Below are positions 17,587-24,884 of a DNA stretch of 64,000 nucleotides, in pieces. The position numbers were made by a program, and so were the translations under genes. Origin of the DNA: Shimia_B sp038525525 (GTDB lineage: Bacteria > Pseudomonadota > Alphaproteobacteria > Rhodobacterales > Rhodobacteraceae); contig JBCBHO010000004.1 in assembly GCA_038525525.1 (NCBI GenBank), positions 62,001 through 126,000 of the forward strand. The letters are read 5' to 3'. Position 1 is the first letter of the stretch. Every line of letters starts with the position of its first letter. The notes below the pieces were generated by a model. It was given only the letters and a program-made list of their open reading frames with translations. It was not told where the DNA came from and ran no database searches.

Positions 17587-18372
17587 TCATTGATCCCAAT
17601 CCGGCGGACGCTTCTCGATGAAGGCCTGCACGCCCTCGGCGGTGTCCGCGCGCGCCATGTTCTCGACCATGACGTCGCCGGTGTAGCGGTAGGCCTCCGC
17701 CACGGGCATCTCGATCTGGCGATAGAAGGCTTCCTTGCCGATCTTGACGGCCGTGCCGAGCTTGCCTGCGATCTGGTGGGCGAGGGCGTCGGTTTCTTCC
17801 GCCAATCTGTCCGCTGCCACGACCCGGTTCACGAGGCCGGCCGCGCGCGCTTCCTCCGCGCTCAAGAAATCGCCGGTCGTCAGCATCTCGAAAGCGTGCT
17901 TGCGCGGGATGTTCCGCGACAGCGCCACCATCGGCGTGGAGCAGAAGAGCCCGATATTGACCCCGTTCACGCCGAAGCGCGTGCCGTCCGCGGCCACGGC
18001 GAGATCACAGCTCGCCACGAGCTGGCAGCCCGCCGCCGTGGCTATGCCGTGGGGCTGCGCGATGACCGGCTGGGGCAGGGTGGGTATCGTCTGCATCATC
18101 GCCGCACACCGGTCGAAAAGGTCTTTCCAGGCCGCGCGCCCGCCATCGGCGGCCTGCCGGGCTGCCTGCATCTCCTTGAGGTCATGGCCCGCGCAGAAGG
18201 CCTTGCCCGCGCCCGCAAGCACGATCACCCGGCAGCGGGCCGTCTCGCGTAACTCGTCGAAGGCACCCTGCAGCGCCGCCAGCATCTCGTCCGAGAGCGC
18301 GTTGAGCCGCTCCGGCGCGTTCATCGTCAGCCGCGTGACCGGCCCGTCTTCCGTCAGGTCGAGAATTGACAT
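17587..18372 (-). CDS. Enoyl-CoA hydratase/isomerase family protein
   Basis: The 261-residue crotonase-fold protein begins MSILDLTEDGPVTRLTMNAPERLNALS. The first oxyanion-hole segment is LAGAGKAFCAGHDLKEMQ and the second is LVASCDLAVAADGTRFG. Crotonase family members hydrate or isomerise acyl-CoA thioesters, and the substrate is not predictable. The ATG at 18372 follows GGGAGGGG at about 6 bases; an ATG at 18378 is too close to it. It is divergent from the hotdog thioesterase gene, with 48 bases between starts, suggesting linked roles in acyl-CoA metabolism. Confidence 0.9.
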   Translation of the reverse strand: MSILDLTEDGPVTRLTMNAPERLNALSDEMLAALQGAFDELRETARCRVIVLAGAGKAFCAGHDLKEMQAARQAADGGRAAWKDLFDRCAAMMQTIPTLPQPVIAQPHGIATAAGCQLVASCDLAVAADGTRFGVNGVNIGLFCSTPMVALSRNIPRKHAFEMLTTGDFLSAEEARAAGLVNRVVAADRLAEETDALAHQIAGKLGTAVKIGKEAFYRQIEMPVAEAYRYTGDVMVENMARADTAEGVQAFIEKRPPDWDQ

Positions 18373-18420
18373 GGGCATCCCCCTCCCGCACGACCCTCGC
18401 AAAGACGAGGGAGGCGCGCA

Positions 18421-18840
18421 ATGGACGCGGTGATGAGCATACCGGAGCTGCACGCGTTTCTCGCGGAGGTTTTTCCGCAGGTGAACCACCAGTTCGCGGT
18501 GGAAGAGATCACGGAGGACGGGATCGTCGTGCGGCTCATCGTGGGAGAGGAGCATCTCCGCCCGGGTGGCACCGTCTCCGGCCCCTCGATGTTCGGCCTG
18601 GCGGACGTGGCCGTCTATCTCGCCGTGCTCAGCCGGATTGGGCCGAAGGCGCTGGCGGTGACGACGAACTGCTCCATCGATTTCATGCGAAAGCCCGCCG
18701 CGGCCACCGATCTCATCGCGACGTGCACGCTCCTCAAGCTCGGCAAGGCGCTGGCGGTGGGGGATTGTCTCCTGCGGTCCGAGGGGATGGAGGCGCCCGT
18801 GGCGCGGGCCTCGCTTACCTACTCGATCCCGCCCAAATGA
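18421..18840 (+). CDS. PaaI-type hotdog-fold thioesterase
   Basis: This 139-residue protein has the PaaI/YdiI acyl-CoA thioesterase pattern: EHLRPGGTVSGPSMFGLADVAVYLAVLSRIG supplies the catalytic acidic residue in the hotdog helix, and NCSIDFMRKPAAATDL continues the sheet. It should hydrolyse an acyl-CoA to free acid and CoA, perhaps phenylacetyl- or medium-chain derivatives. GGAGGCGCGCA precedes the ATG. It is divergent from the enoyl-CoA hydratase gene and ends close to a hairpin shared with the convergent DUF1127 gene. Confidence 0.85.
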   Translation: MDAVMSIPELHAFLAEVFPQVNHQFAVEEITEDGIVVRLIVGEEHLRPGGTVSGPSMFGLADVAVYLAVLSRIGPKALAVTTNCSIDFMRKPAAATDLIATCTLLKLGKALAVGDCLLRSEGMEAPVARASLTYSIPPK

Positions 18841-18841
18841 G

Positions 18842-18879
18842 GGCAGGGCGCGGGCCCGGGGAGAGAGGCGCGCCCTGCC
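18842..18879. terminator. 11-bp perfect hairpin between convergent genes
   Basis: GGCAGGGCGCG (18842-18852) pairs with CGCGCCCTGCC (18869-18879) across a 16-base loop. It begins right after the thioesterase stop and before the convergent DUF1127 stop. There is no T run, so it is a probable bidirectional transcription barrier rather than a textbook terminator. Confidence 0.5.
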
Positions 18880-18898
18880 ATGGCAGCGCTTGCGGCGC

Positions 18899-19129
18899 CT
18901 AGCGCTGCCAGAACCGTTTGTCGGCTTCCCGGCGGGCCTCCGCCTCGGTCACGCCGATGTCCTCGAGGATATGAGAGGGTAGATCGCGGAGCTGCGCGCG
19001 TGTCTGCGCGCGCATCGCCCATTTGGTCACCACCAGCGCGAGAAGGACGAAGAGCGTCGCGAGCGCCGGCAGGCGCACGTGACGATCGAGCTGCTTCAGC
19101 TGGTTGAGTGTGAGGGTTTGCGTGGTCAT
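18899..19129 (-). CDS. DUF1127 (YjiS-like) small membrane-anchored protein
   Basis: The 76-residue protein has a central hydrophobic helix (LPALATLFVLLALVVTKWAM) followed by the C-terminal DUF1127 motif RDLPSHILEDIGVTEAEARREADKRFW. DUF1127 proteins are small, arginine-rich alphaproteobacterial proteins; soluble members have been linked to RNA turnover and phosphate or carbon metabolism. This one is tethered by a membrane segment. AGGAGGG lies upstream of the ATG at 19129. It is divergent from a MocR-type regulator, and two copies of GTATTGATACAA lie in the 98-base spacer. Confidence 0.88.
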   Translation of the reverse strand: MTTQTLTLNQLKQLDRHVRLPALATLFVLLALVVTKWAMRAQTRAQLRDLPSHILEDIGVTEAEARREADKRFWQR

Positions 19130-19151
19130 GATGTGCCCTCCTGAGCGGTAT

Positions 19152-19194
19152 GTATTGATACAATTGTCATCTTGTGACAGGAGTATTGATACAA
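19152..19194. promoter_or_regulatory. Duplicated GTATTGATACAA operator candidates
   Basis: GTATTGATACAA occurs at 19152-19163 and again at 19183-19194, exactly 31 bases (three helical turns) apart, inside the divergent DUF1127/MocR promoter region. Each copy contains the partial palindrome GTAT-TG-ATAC. A related ATACAA is found at the start of the MocR coding region. The pattern suits a dimeric GntR/MocR regulator acting on its own promoter and that of the neighbour. Confidence 0.65.
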
Positions 19195-19227
19195 AGAGAA
19201 TTTGTACCCCGCGAGTAAAGAATTGTA

Positions 19228-20652
19228 ATGGATACAACTTGGGCCGACGGCCTCACATTCCGCGACGGGCCGAAATACCTCGTTCTGCGTGACGCCATCG
19301 CGCAGGCGGTGGAGCGGGGGCATCTGAGCGTGGGGGCCAAGCTGCCGCCTGTCCGCGAGCTGGCCTATCGGCTTTCCATCACGCCCGGCACGGTGGCGCG
19401 GGCCTATTCGATCCTCACCGATCAGGGCGTGCTGCGGGCCGAGGTGGGCCGGGGCACTTTCGTGGAGCGACGTGGCGGGCCAGTTTTCTCCGACAATGGC
19501 GGGGAGGAGCGGGGGGCCACCTATTACGATCCGGTGCCGCATGGGACCCAGTTTGACGGCGGGCCTGTTTCCATGATGTCGCCGGGCATCCGCAATGTAG
19601 GGCAGGCGGAGTATCTGCGGGATTTGCTGGGGCGCATCGCTGCTGATCCCCCCTCGGGCCTCATGCATTATCCGACGCGGGAGAGCTTTGGACCGGTGCG
19701 GCGCGCGGCGCGGCACTGGCTTCGCGATGCGGGCCTCGGCGCGCTTGACGAGATCGACATCGTGCTGGCCCATGGCGGGCAGAACGCGATCCTCCTCGTG
19801 ATGCAGGCGGTGCTGCGCGGCAAGCGGCCCACGGTGCTGGTGGAGGAGCTATGCTACACCGGCTTCCGGCGCGCGGCGCAGCTTTTGCGGGCGGATGTGG
19901 TGCCTGTGGCGATGGACGAACATGGCATCAGGCCGGACGCTCTAGAGGCGGCGGCCGGGGCGGAGGCGCAGCTTCTGTGCACCACGGCCAACCTCCATAA
20001 CCCGACCTGCATTTTTACGCCTGAGACCCGCAGGCGCGAGATCGCGGAGGTGGCGCGGCGTTGCAATTTCCACATTCTGGAAGACGATTGGTATCAGGTG
20101 CCGGGCCTTCCCGCGCCGAGTTATCGCGCCATTGCACCGGAGCGGAGCTGGTATGTGAGCTCGATCTCGAAGCTCATCACGCCCGCTTTGCGGATCGGGT
20201 TCGCGGTTTCGCCGCCCGGTGGTGGGGCCCATCTGAGGCGCGCGGCGGAAGACGGCTTCTTTGGGCTGGCTACGGTGCTCGCCGATGTGGCCACCGCGCT
20301 CATGGAAGATCCGGCGATGGAGCAACTCGTGGACAGCGTCCGCGCCGCTTACCGCGCTCGGCAACAGGTGCTGCTCAACCATCTCGGTGGCTTCGATATC
20401 CGCTGGCAGGATGACGCGCCCATCGTGTGGCTGACGCTGCCCGAGGGCTGGCGCACAGCGGAGTTCTGCGCGGCGGCGGAGGCTGTGGGCGTGCGCGTGC
20501 GCAGCTCGGAAGCCTTCGCGCCCCGTGATGCGCGCACGCCCCATGCCGTGCGGCTTTCGCTCAATGCCTCGGTTCCCGATGCAGCTTTTGAGGCGGCGGC
20601 GCGCAAGCTGCGCCATCTGCTCGAGCATCCGCCCGAGGAGGCCATGGTCTAG
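19228..20652 (+). CDS. MocR-type GntR/aminotransferase fusion regulator
   Basis: The 474-residue protein joins an N-terminal GntR winged helix (residues ~15-80, KLPPVRELAYRLSITPGTVARAYSIL) to a fold-type I aminotransferase domain. The PLP lysine is at about residue 315 (VSSISKLITPALRIGF), and ILEDDWYQ supplies the PLP-contacting aspartate. MocR regulators use PLP as effector ligand and usually control the adjacent divergent gene, here DUF1127. The linker (about 85-120) is normal length. A related ligand-free possibility is a true aminotransferase, but the fused DNA-binding domain makes regulation the main role. Confidence 0.93.
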   Translation: MDTTWADGLTFRDGPKYLVLRDAIAQAVERGHLSVGAKLPPVRELAYRLSITPGTVARAYSILTDQGVLRAEVGRGTFVERRGGPVFSDNGGEERGATYYDPVPHGTQFDGGPVSMMSPGIRNVGQAEYLRDLLGRIAADPPSGLMHYPTRESFGPVRRAARHWLRDAGLGALDEIDIVLAHGGQNAILLVMQAVLRGKRPTVLVEELCYTGFRRAAQLLRADVVPVAMDEHGIRPDALEAAAGAEAQLLCTTANLHNPTCIFTPETRRREIAEVARRCNFHILEDDWYQVPGLPAPSYRAIAPERSWYVSSISKLITPALRIGFAVSPPGGGAHLRRAAEDGFFGLATVLADVATALMEDPAMEQLVDSVRAAYRARQQVLLNHLGGFDIRWQDDAPIVWLTLPEGWRTAEFCAAAEAVGVRVRSSEAFAPRDARTPHAVRLSLNASVPDAAFEAAARKLRHLLEHPPEEAMV

Positions 20653-20655
20653 CGC

Positions 20656-21687
20656 TCAGGGCAGGCCCGCGAGCCCGTAGAGCAGGCCGACGAACACCGC
20701 CGCCACGCTGATGGCCGCCGCGTAGCCAAAGAGCTTGCGATGATCGAAGGGGCGCTCGCCGAAGGTCTTGCCGTGGAGGCCGCAGGTGACGACCTTGTAG
20801 GCCTTCGCGCGGTGCTCGTAATGCAGGATGTAGACGGGCAGGAGGATCCGCCGGTAGCGCACGCCGCTCGTGGCGGTATTGTACCCGATATTCGACAGCC
20901 GCCGCCGCGAATGGCGTTGGATCTGGTTGCGGATGAGCAGGTCCTTGTCGCGCTGCTTGGCCATCAGCCCGTTTTCGACATTGAGGTGATGCCGCTCCGC
21001 CGGAAACCCGGCGATGTAGGCCGGGGCGTAGTGGCGCAGCGTTCCGGGGTCGAAATCATGGAGCACGCCGTCGCGGATGAGCGGCGTGATGTGCGGCGAG
21101 GCCGGGACAAGGAGATCGTCGAAGCGCGTCTCGAAGACCCCTGTCTCCCGCCGCCGCACCCGCTGCTTGCCGACCTTTGTCGTGTAGGTGCCCCAGTAAT
21201 CGACGAGCTCGGTGCTGTCGAAGGTGAAGAAGGGCGCATAGAGCGTGGCCATGCGCCCTGCTTCCATGGAGGCCGCGAGGCCCGCGGGGGCGGCGAGGCG
21301 CTTGGCAATCCAGGCGCGCGCATTCTGCCACGCGATGTCTTCCACGATCTGGAAGGGGATGAGCGCCATGGCCGGGTATCCCACATCCTCGAGCGTGCGC
21401 ACGAGGGGCCCGTTGCAATAGGAGCAGCGCTCGCTCAGGGCTGCGCCCTCGATGATGACGCTGCCGCCGCAGGCGGTGCAGCGGTGGGCGTGGCTGCGCT
21501 CGGCCACGGGCACGTCGGGGACGGTGGCGCGATAGGCCGTCTCCGCCGCCGGGTCGGCGCGGGCATCGTCGATGATCTCGTGTGCGGTGCCGCAGCTGTC
21601 GCAGACGAGCGCCCCCTCGCGCGGGCTGTAGGCGCATTGCCCGCCGCAGGCCGTGCAGCGGAGATCGGTTTGGGCGACGGGCATCAA
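20656..21687 (-). CDS. Zinc-ribbon protein with C-terminal membrane segment
   Basis: The 343-residue protein starts with a zinc ribbon (CTACGGQC then CDSCG, residues ~10-35) and has a second four-cysteine ribbon (CTACGGS and CSYCN, residues ~72-96), resembling TFIIB-type or RPB9-like ribbons. The middle is a globular region with LIPFQIVEDIAWQNARAWI and YAPFFTFDSTELVDYWGTY. Residues ~320-340 (AAAISVAAVFVGLLYGLAGL) form one membrane helix. I know no tested function; related proteins are often annotated as helicase-like only because of the ribbon. It overlaps the upstream small membrane-protein gene by 4 bases, so the two are probably one unit. Confidence 0.75.
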   Translation of the reverse strand: MMPVAQTDLRCTACGGQCAYSPREGALVCDSCGTAHEIIDDARADPAAETAYRATVPDVPVAERSHAHRCTACGGSVIIEGAALSERCSYCNGPLVRTLEDVGYPAMALIPFQIVEDIAWQNARAWIAKRLAAPAGLAASMEAGRMATLYAPFFTFDSTELVDYWGTYTTKVGKQRVRRRETGVFETRFDDLLVPASPHITPLIRDGVLHDFDPGTLRHYAPAYIAGFPAERHHLNVENGLMAKQRDKDLLIRNQIQRHSRRRLSNIGYNTATSGVRYRRILLPVYILHYEHRAKAYKVVTCGLHGKTFGERPFDHRKLFGYAAAISVAAVFVGLLYGLAGLP

Positions 21688-21992
21688 TCGGACCCGATCG
21701 CCGCCGCGATCTCCAGAAGGATCCGGAGCCGCAACCAGGAGCGCGCGATGGCGGCGTCGAGATCGCCGAGGCGGATCCAGTCGCCCACGATCGTGCCGCC
21801 GAACCAGAGCGCCATGACCCAGAGTGCAATGATGGCCCAGCCCGCGGTGGCGCGCAGGAAGGAGGCGGAGCCGCGCTTCAATTCGTGGTGCGCCTCGCGC
21901 ATGGCGATGATGCGGCGCGTCGGCAGGTAGCCGAGGAGCGTGCCGAGGGCCAAGAGGGCGAGGATCGCGAGGGAGGGTTCGAGGAGGCTCAT
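21684..21992 (-). CDS. Small two-helix membrane protein
   Basis: This 102-residue protein has two clear hydrophobic segments: residues ~7-24 (SLAILALLALGTLLGYLP) and ~48-70 (TAGWAIIALWVMALWFGGTIVG), with charged loops between. It is unrecognised. Its stop overlaps the start of the zinc-ribbon gene (ATGA). The start codon is only 6 bases from a TATTGATAC-containing palindrome shared with the MocR promoter region, and no Shine-Dalgarno sequence precedes it, so the message may be leaderless or the true start slightly different. Confidence 0.65.
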   Translation of the reverse strand: MSLLEPSLAILALLALGTLLGYLPTRRIIAMREAHHELKRGSASFLRATAGWAIIALWVMALWFGGTIVGDWIRLGDLDAAIARSWLRLRILLEIAAAIGSD

Positions 21993-21998
21993 TTGTGG

Positions 21999-22012
21999 GG
22001 TATATTGATACC
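21999..22012. promoter_or_regulatory. GGTAT-N4-ATACC palindrome sharing the MocR-site core
   Basis: GGTATATTGATACC has perfect 5-base arms with a 4-base centre. It contains TATTGATAC, the same nine bases as the two copies in the DUF1127/MocR spacer. It sits immediately upstream of the small membrane protein and zinc-ribbon operon, overlapping the likely promoter. Confidence 0.6.
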
Positions 22013-22060
22013 TAATTTACAAGCGCATGAAAACACGACAGAAAATAGGGAACGTCGGAC

Positions 22061-22088
22061 TTGTATCGCGCAATCCCATGCGTATAAC
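22061..22088 (+). promoter_or_regulatory. Probable rplM-rpsI promoter
   Basis: TTGTAT (22061-22066) and TATAAC (22083-22088) are spaced 16 bases and lie 40 bases upstream of rplM. CGCGCAATCC is repeated at 22067 and 22089, 22 bases apart (two helical turns), across the -10 region; its meaning is unknown. Confidence 0.5.
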
Positions 22089-22127
22089 CGCGCAATCCGA
22101 ATTCCAATCGTTTCTACAGGTCGACCC

Positions 22128-22586
22128 ATGAAAACCTACTCCGCAACGCCGGCGGATATCGACAAGAAATGGATCCTCATCGACGCCGAGGGCGTCGTGC
22201 TGGGCCGTCTCGCCTCGATCATCGCCAGCCGCCTCCGTGGCAAGCACAAGGCCACCTTCACACCCAACATGGACATGGGTGACAATGTCATCGTCATCAA
22301 TGCCGAGAAGGTGCAGCTGACGGGCAAGAAGCGCCAGGAGAAGTACTACTGGCACACCGGCTACCCGGGCGGCATCAAGTCCCGCACCAAGGAGCAGCTC
22401 CTCGAGGGCAAGCATCCCGAGCGCGTGGTCGAGCTCGCCGTGAAGCGCATGCTCCCCGGCAACCGCCTTTCCCGCAAGCAGATGACCAACCTGCGCATCT
22501 ACGCCGGCACCGAGCATCCCCATGACGCGCAAGCGCCCGAAGTGCTCGATGTCAAAGCGATGAACAAGAAAAACACCCGGACGTAA
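22128..22586 (+). CDS. rplM: Ribosomal protein L13
   Basis: L13 is an early-assembly protein of the 50S subunit. The 152-residue product begins MKTYSATPADIDKKWILIDAEGVVLGRLAS and includes the signature HTGYPGGIKSRTKEQLLEGKHPERVVELAVKRMLPGNRLSR. The ATG at 22128 is set by the family N-terminus; the same frame is open further upstream but reads through the promoter. It is followed 5 bases later by rpsI, the universal bacterial pairing. Confidence 0.98.
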   Translation: MKTYSATPADIDKKWILIDAEGVVLGRLASIIASRLRGKHKATFTPNMDMGDNVIVINAEKVQLTGKKRQEKYYWHTGYPGGIKSRTKEQLLEGKHPERVVELAVKRMLPGNRLSRKQMTNLRIYAGTEHPHDAQAPEVLDVKAMNKKNTRT

Positions 22587-22591
22587 GCGAC

Positions 22592-23089
22592 ATGGCTGAC
22601 CAGATTTCTTCGCTCGACGAGCTTTCCGCAATCGCCGGTGACGCCGCCCCCGAGGGTGCCGAAACCGAAATCTCCATCGCCCGCGAGCCCGTCCGTGACG
22701 AGCTCGGCCGCTCCTACGCGACCGGCAAGCGGAAGGACGCGGTCGCCCGCGTCTGGATCAAGCCGGGCTCCGGCAAGGTCACCGTGAACGGCAAGGACCA
22801 GGACGCCTACTTCGCGCGCCCCGTGCTCCAGCTCATCCTGCGCCAGCCCATGCAGGTGGCCGGTGTCGAGGGCGAGTTCGACGTCATGGCGACCGTGAAG
22901 GGCGGCGGCCTCACCGGACAGGCCGGCGCGGTCAAGCACGGCATCTCCAAGGCGTTGCAGCTCTATGATCCCAGCCTGCGCGGCGCGCTCAAGGCGGCGG
23001 GCTTCCTCACGCGCGACAGCCGCGTGGTAGAGCGCAAGAAGTTCGGCCGCCGCAAGGCCCGCCGGAGCTTCCAGTTCTCCAAGCGTTAA
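22592..23089 (+). CDS. rpsI: Ribosomal protein S9
   Basis: S9 is a 30S head protein whose C-terminal tail reaches the P-site tRNA. The 165-residue protein has an N-terminal extension of ~35 acidic residues, usual in alphaproteobacteria, before SYATGKRKDAVARVWIKPGSGKVTVNGKD. The C-terminus KKFGRRKARRSFQFSKR ends with the conserved basic SKR tail. It shares a transcript with rplM and is followed after 17 bases by a clear intrinsic terminator. Confidence 0.98.
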   Translation: MADQISSLDELSAIAGDAAPEGAETEISIAREPVRDELGRSYATGKRKDAVARVWIKPGSGKVTVNGKDQDAYFARPVLQLILRQPMQVAGVEGEFDVMATVKGGGLTGQAGAVKHGISKALQLYDPSLRGALKAAGFLTRDSRVVERKKFGRRKARRSFQFSKR

Positions 23090-23106
23090 TCCCATCTGCA
23101 TTCGAG

Positions 23107-23136
23107 AAAAGGCCCGCCATCGAGCGGGCCTTTTTT
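23107..23136 (+). terminator. Rho-independent terminator after rpsI
   Basis: GGCCCGC (23111-23117) pairs with GCGGGCC (23124-23130) over the loop CATCGA. It is preceded by AAAA and followed by six T residues, so it can end transcription from both directions: rplM-rpsI on the plus strand and possibly the GYD gene on the minus strand. Confidence 0.93.
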
Positions 23137-23206
23137 GTGCCGCTTGCAGAGCCGGAGGGCCGGGATGCTCTGCAGGCGACGTCACTGTGAGGGCCTGTGC
23201 GGGGCC

Positions 23207-23524
23207 CTAGCTGGGCGGCGTGTAGGCCTTGCTCGCCTTGGCCGCTGCCGCAGCCACCTTTGCGATATCGAGCTCGGTGTGGATCGACACGTCGTCCACC
23301 GCGCCGCTTGAATAGACGATCGCATGAACAGCACTCAGCGCTTCTTCATTCGGAACATCACACAAGAACGCGAAGTCATAGGGGCCGCGGACGAAAAACC
23401 CGTCCACCCAGTTCCCCCCGACACCTTCGATCAGAGATTTCATCGTCTTCACACGCGCTTGCGGGTCGGCAAGGACGCCATTGATGACGGCGGGCGCATA
23501 CTTTCCCATGGCAATGCACTTCAT
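23207..23524 (-). CDS. GYD domain-containing protein
   Basis: The 105-residue protein fits the small alpha/beta GYD family (ferredoxin-like fold), with YAPAVINGVLADPQARVKTMKSLIEGVGGNWVDGFFVRGPYDFAFLCDVPNEEAL; the family-naming GYD segment appears here as GPYD. The role of this family is unknown; members resemble stress-response and ligand-sensing domains. GGGAGG lies ~11 bases upstream of the ATG. The gene stands alone, convergent to rpsI and divergent from a small hydrophobic ORF. Confidence 0.8.
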   Translation of the reverse strand: MKCIAMGKYAPAVINGVLADPQARVKTMKSLIEGVGGNWVDGFFVRGPYDFAFLCDVPNEEALSAVHAIVYSSGAVDDVSIHTELDIAKVAAAAAKASKAYTPPS

Positions 23525-23706
23525 AACTTGCGGTCCTCCCTTATGTGCCGCCGGACATGCGGCGGCTCTTTCTCCTACGTCAAAATGTCTCGTTTTTCAA
23601 TGTTGTGGGCGGCGGAGACGGAGGGCTGGTGGGCGGAGCGTTGGTAAATAATAATTGGAAATCAGTGCCTTGATGGCCGAACCTTATCTGGTCGCTCGGC
23701 CGCGCG

Positions 23707-23964
23707 ATGGGCACCTTGCTCAAGGCACCGGCGGCCACCTTCGGGCTGGCGGTGGCAGCCACCGCTGCTAGCTTTGCGTTCATGGAACCGCAGCCCAACA
23801 AGCCCAAGGTCGTACCCCTCTTCGATCCCGAGCGCCTCGCCCGGATCAAGGAGGAGGAGAAGCGCCGCTCGATGCCGGAGCTTCTCATGCTGATGGTTTT
23901 GTGGTGCGTGGCGATCCTTTGCGTGGCGCCTGTCCTGCTTCTGGCCTTCGTCGGGTATTCCTAG
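23707..23964 (+). CDS. Hypothetical 85-residue membrane protein
   Basis: The predicted product has two hydrophobic stretches (residues ~8-26 and ~58-82) separated by a charged region, FDPERLARIKEEEKRRSMPE. No family is recognised. It precedes the polyamine-type ABC permease gene by 47 bases in the same direction, so it may belong to that transcript. The region upstream (23525-23706) holds no other convincing gene. Codon usage is similar to neighbours, but without homology evidence this is a moderate call. Confidence 0.45.
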   Translation: MGTLLKAPAATFGLAVAATAASFAFMEPQPNKPKVVPLFDPERLARIKEEEKRRSMPELLMLMVLWCVAILCVAPVLLLAFVGYS

Positions 23965-24011
23965 GGCGCGGACCCTTGCATCCTCTTCGCCGAGTGGGCC
24001 TAGTACGGTCC

Positions 24012-24884
24012 ATGGCAGGGGACATACTTTCGAAAGAGGCGCGCAGCGGGTTGCTCATGGTGAGCCCTGCTGCGCTCTATGCCATCGGGCTCCTGGCCGT
24101 GCCGCTCGGGGCGATCATCCTCTTCAGTTTCTGGACGCAGGACTACCTCACGCTCATCACCGAGCCCACGCTCGCCAACTACCGGGAGGCGTGGGACAAT
24201 CCGCTCTACGGTGAGCTCTTGCGGCGGTCCCTCTGGATCGCGGCGGCGGCCACGGCCGTCACGGTCGTGCTCGCCTTTCCGATCGCCTACTTCGTGAGCT
24301 TCCATGTCCGCCCCGAGCGGAAATCGCTCTGGCTCTTCCTCATCACCATCCCGTTCTGGACGAGCTACCTGATCCGGGTGTTCCTCTGGAAGGTGATCCT
24401 CGGGTTCAACGGCGTCCTCAACACGTCGCTCCAGGGCCTCGGCCTCATCGAGGAGCCGCTGACCTTCATCCTCTACAATGCCAATGCGGTCGTCATCACG
24501 CTGGCCCATGCCTTCGCGCCCTTCGCGATCCTGCCGATCTTCGTGGCGCTCGAGCGGATCGACCGCTCGCTTCTCGAGGCCGGGCGCGATCTCGGGGAGA
24601 CGACGCTCATGACGTTCTGGCGGGTGACACTGCCGCTCGCGATGCCGGGTGTCGTGGCCGCGGTGCTCATCGTCTTCATCCCCACCATCGGGGATTACGT
24701 GACGCCCCGCCTCGTGGGCGGGCCCGAGGGCTCCATGATCGCGAATATGATCCAGGTCCAATTCCTGCGTTTGAATAACGCGCCCATGGGCGCCGCACTC
24801 GCCGTGATCGCCATGGCCTCGGTCTCGGCGCTGGCGCTGCTCTTCGTCTGGCTCAACCGCCGCTTCCTCCGGGTGAAGCAATGA
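24012..24884 (+). CDS. ABC transporter permease, PotB-like
   Basis: This 290-residue inner-membrane permease has about six hydrophobic helices and the EAA cytoplasmic loop EAGRDLGETTLMTFWRVTLPLAMPG, which docks to the ATPase. The pattern FWTSYLIRVFLWKVIL and the C-terminal FIPTIGDYVTPRLVGGP are characteristic of PotB-type permeases of spermidine/putrescine or related importers. I set the start at the ATG 24012; the open frame extends further upstream without homology. It overlaps the next permease gene by 4 bases, and together with the ATPase forms a three-gene transport unit. Confidence 0.9.
   Translation: MAGDILSKEARSGLLMVSPAALYAIGLLAVPLGAIILFSFWTQDYLTLITEPTLANYREAWDNPLYGELLRRSLWIAAAATAVTVVLAFPIAYFVSFHVRPERKSLWLFLITIPFWTSYLIRVFLWKVILGFNGVLNTSLQGLGLIEEPLTFILYNANAVVITLAHAFAPFAILPIFVALERIDRSLLEAGRDLGETTLMTFWRVTLPLAMPGVVAAVLIVFIPTIGDYVTPRLVGGPEGSMIANMIQVQFLRLNNAPMGAALAVIAMASVSALALLFVWLNRRFLRVKQ

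Noticed and set aside
16363..18252. A 629-codon plus-strand open frame
   Set aside because: It lies antisense to trmFO and the enoyl-CoA hydratase gene and reads as low-complexity A/R/G/H-rich sequence, a GC-driven shadow.
23585..23647. A 20-codon ORF with four tryptophans, resembling a trp leader peptide
   Set aside because: No Shine-Dalgarno sequence, no trp genes downstream and no clear attenuator hairpins; likely chance.
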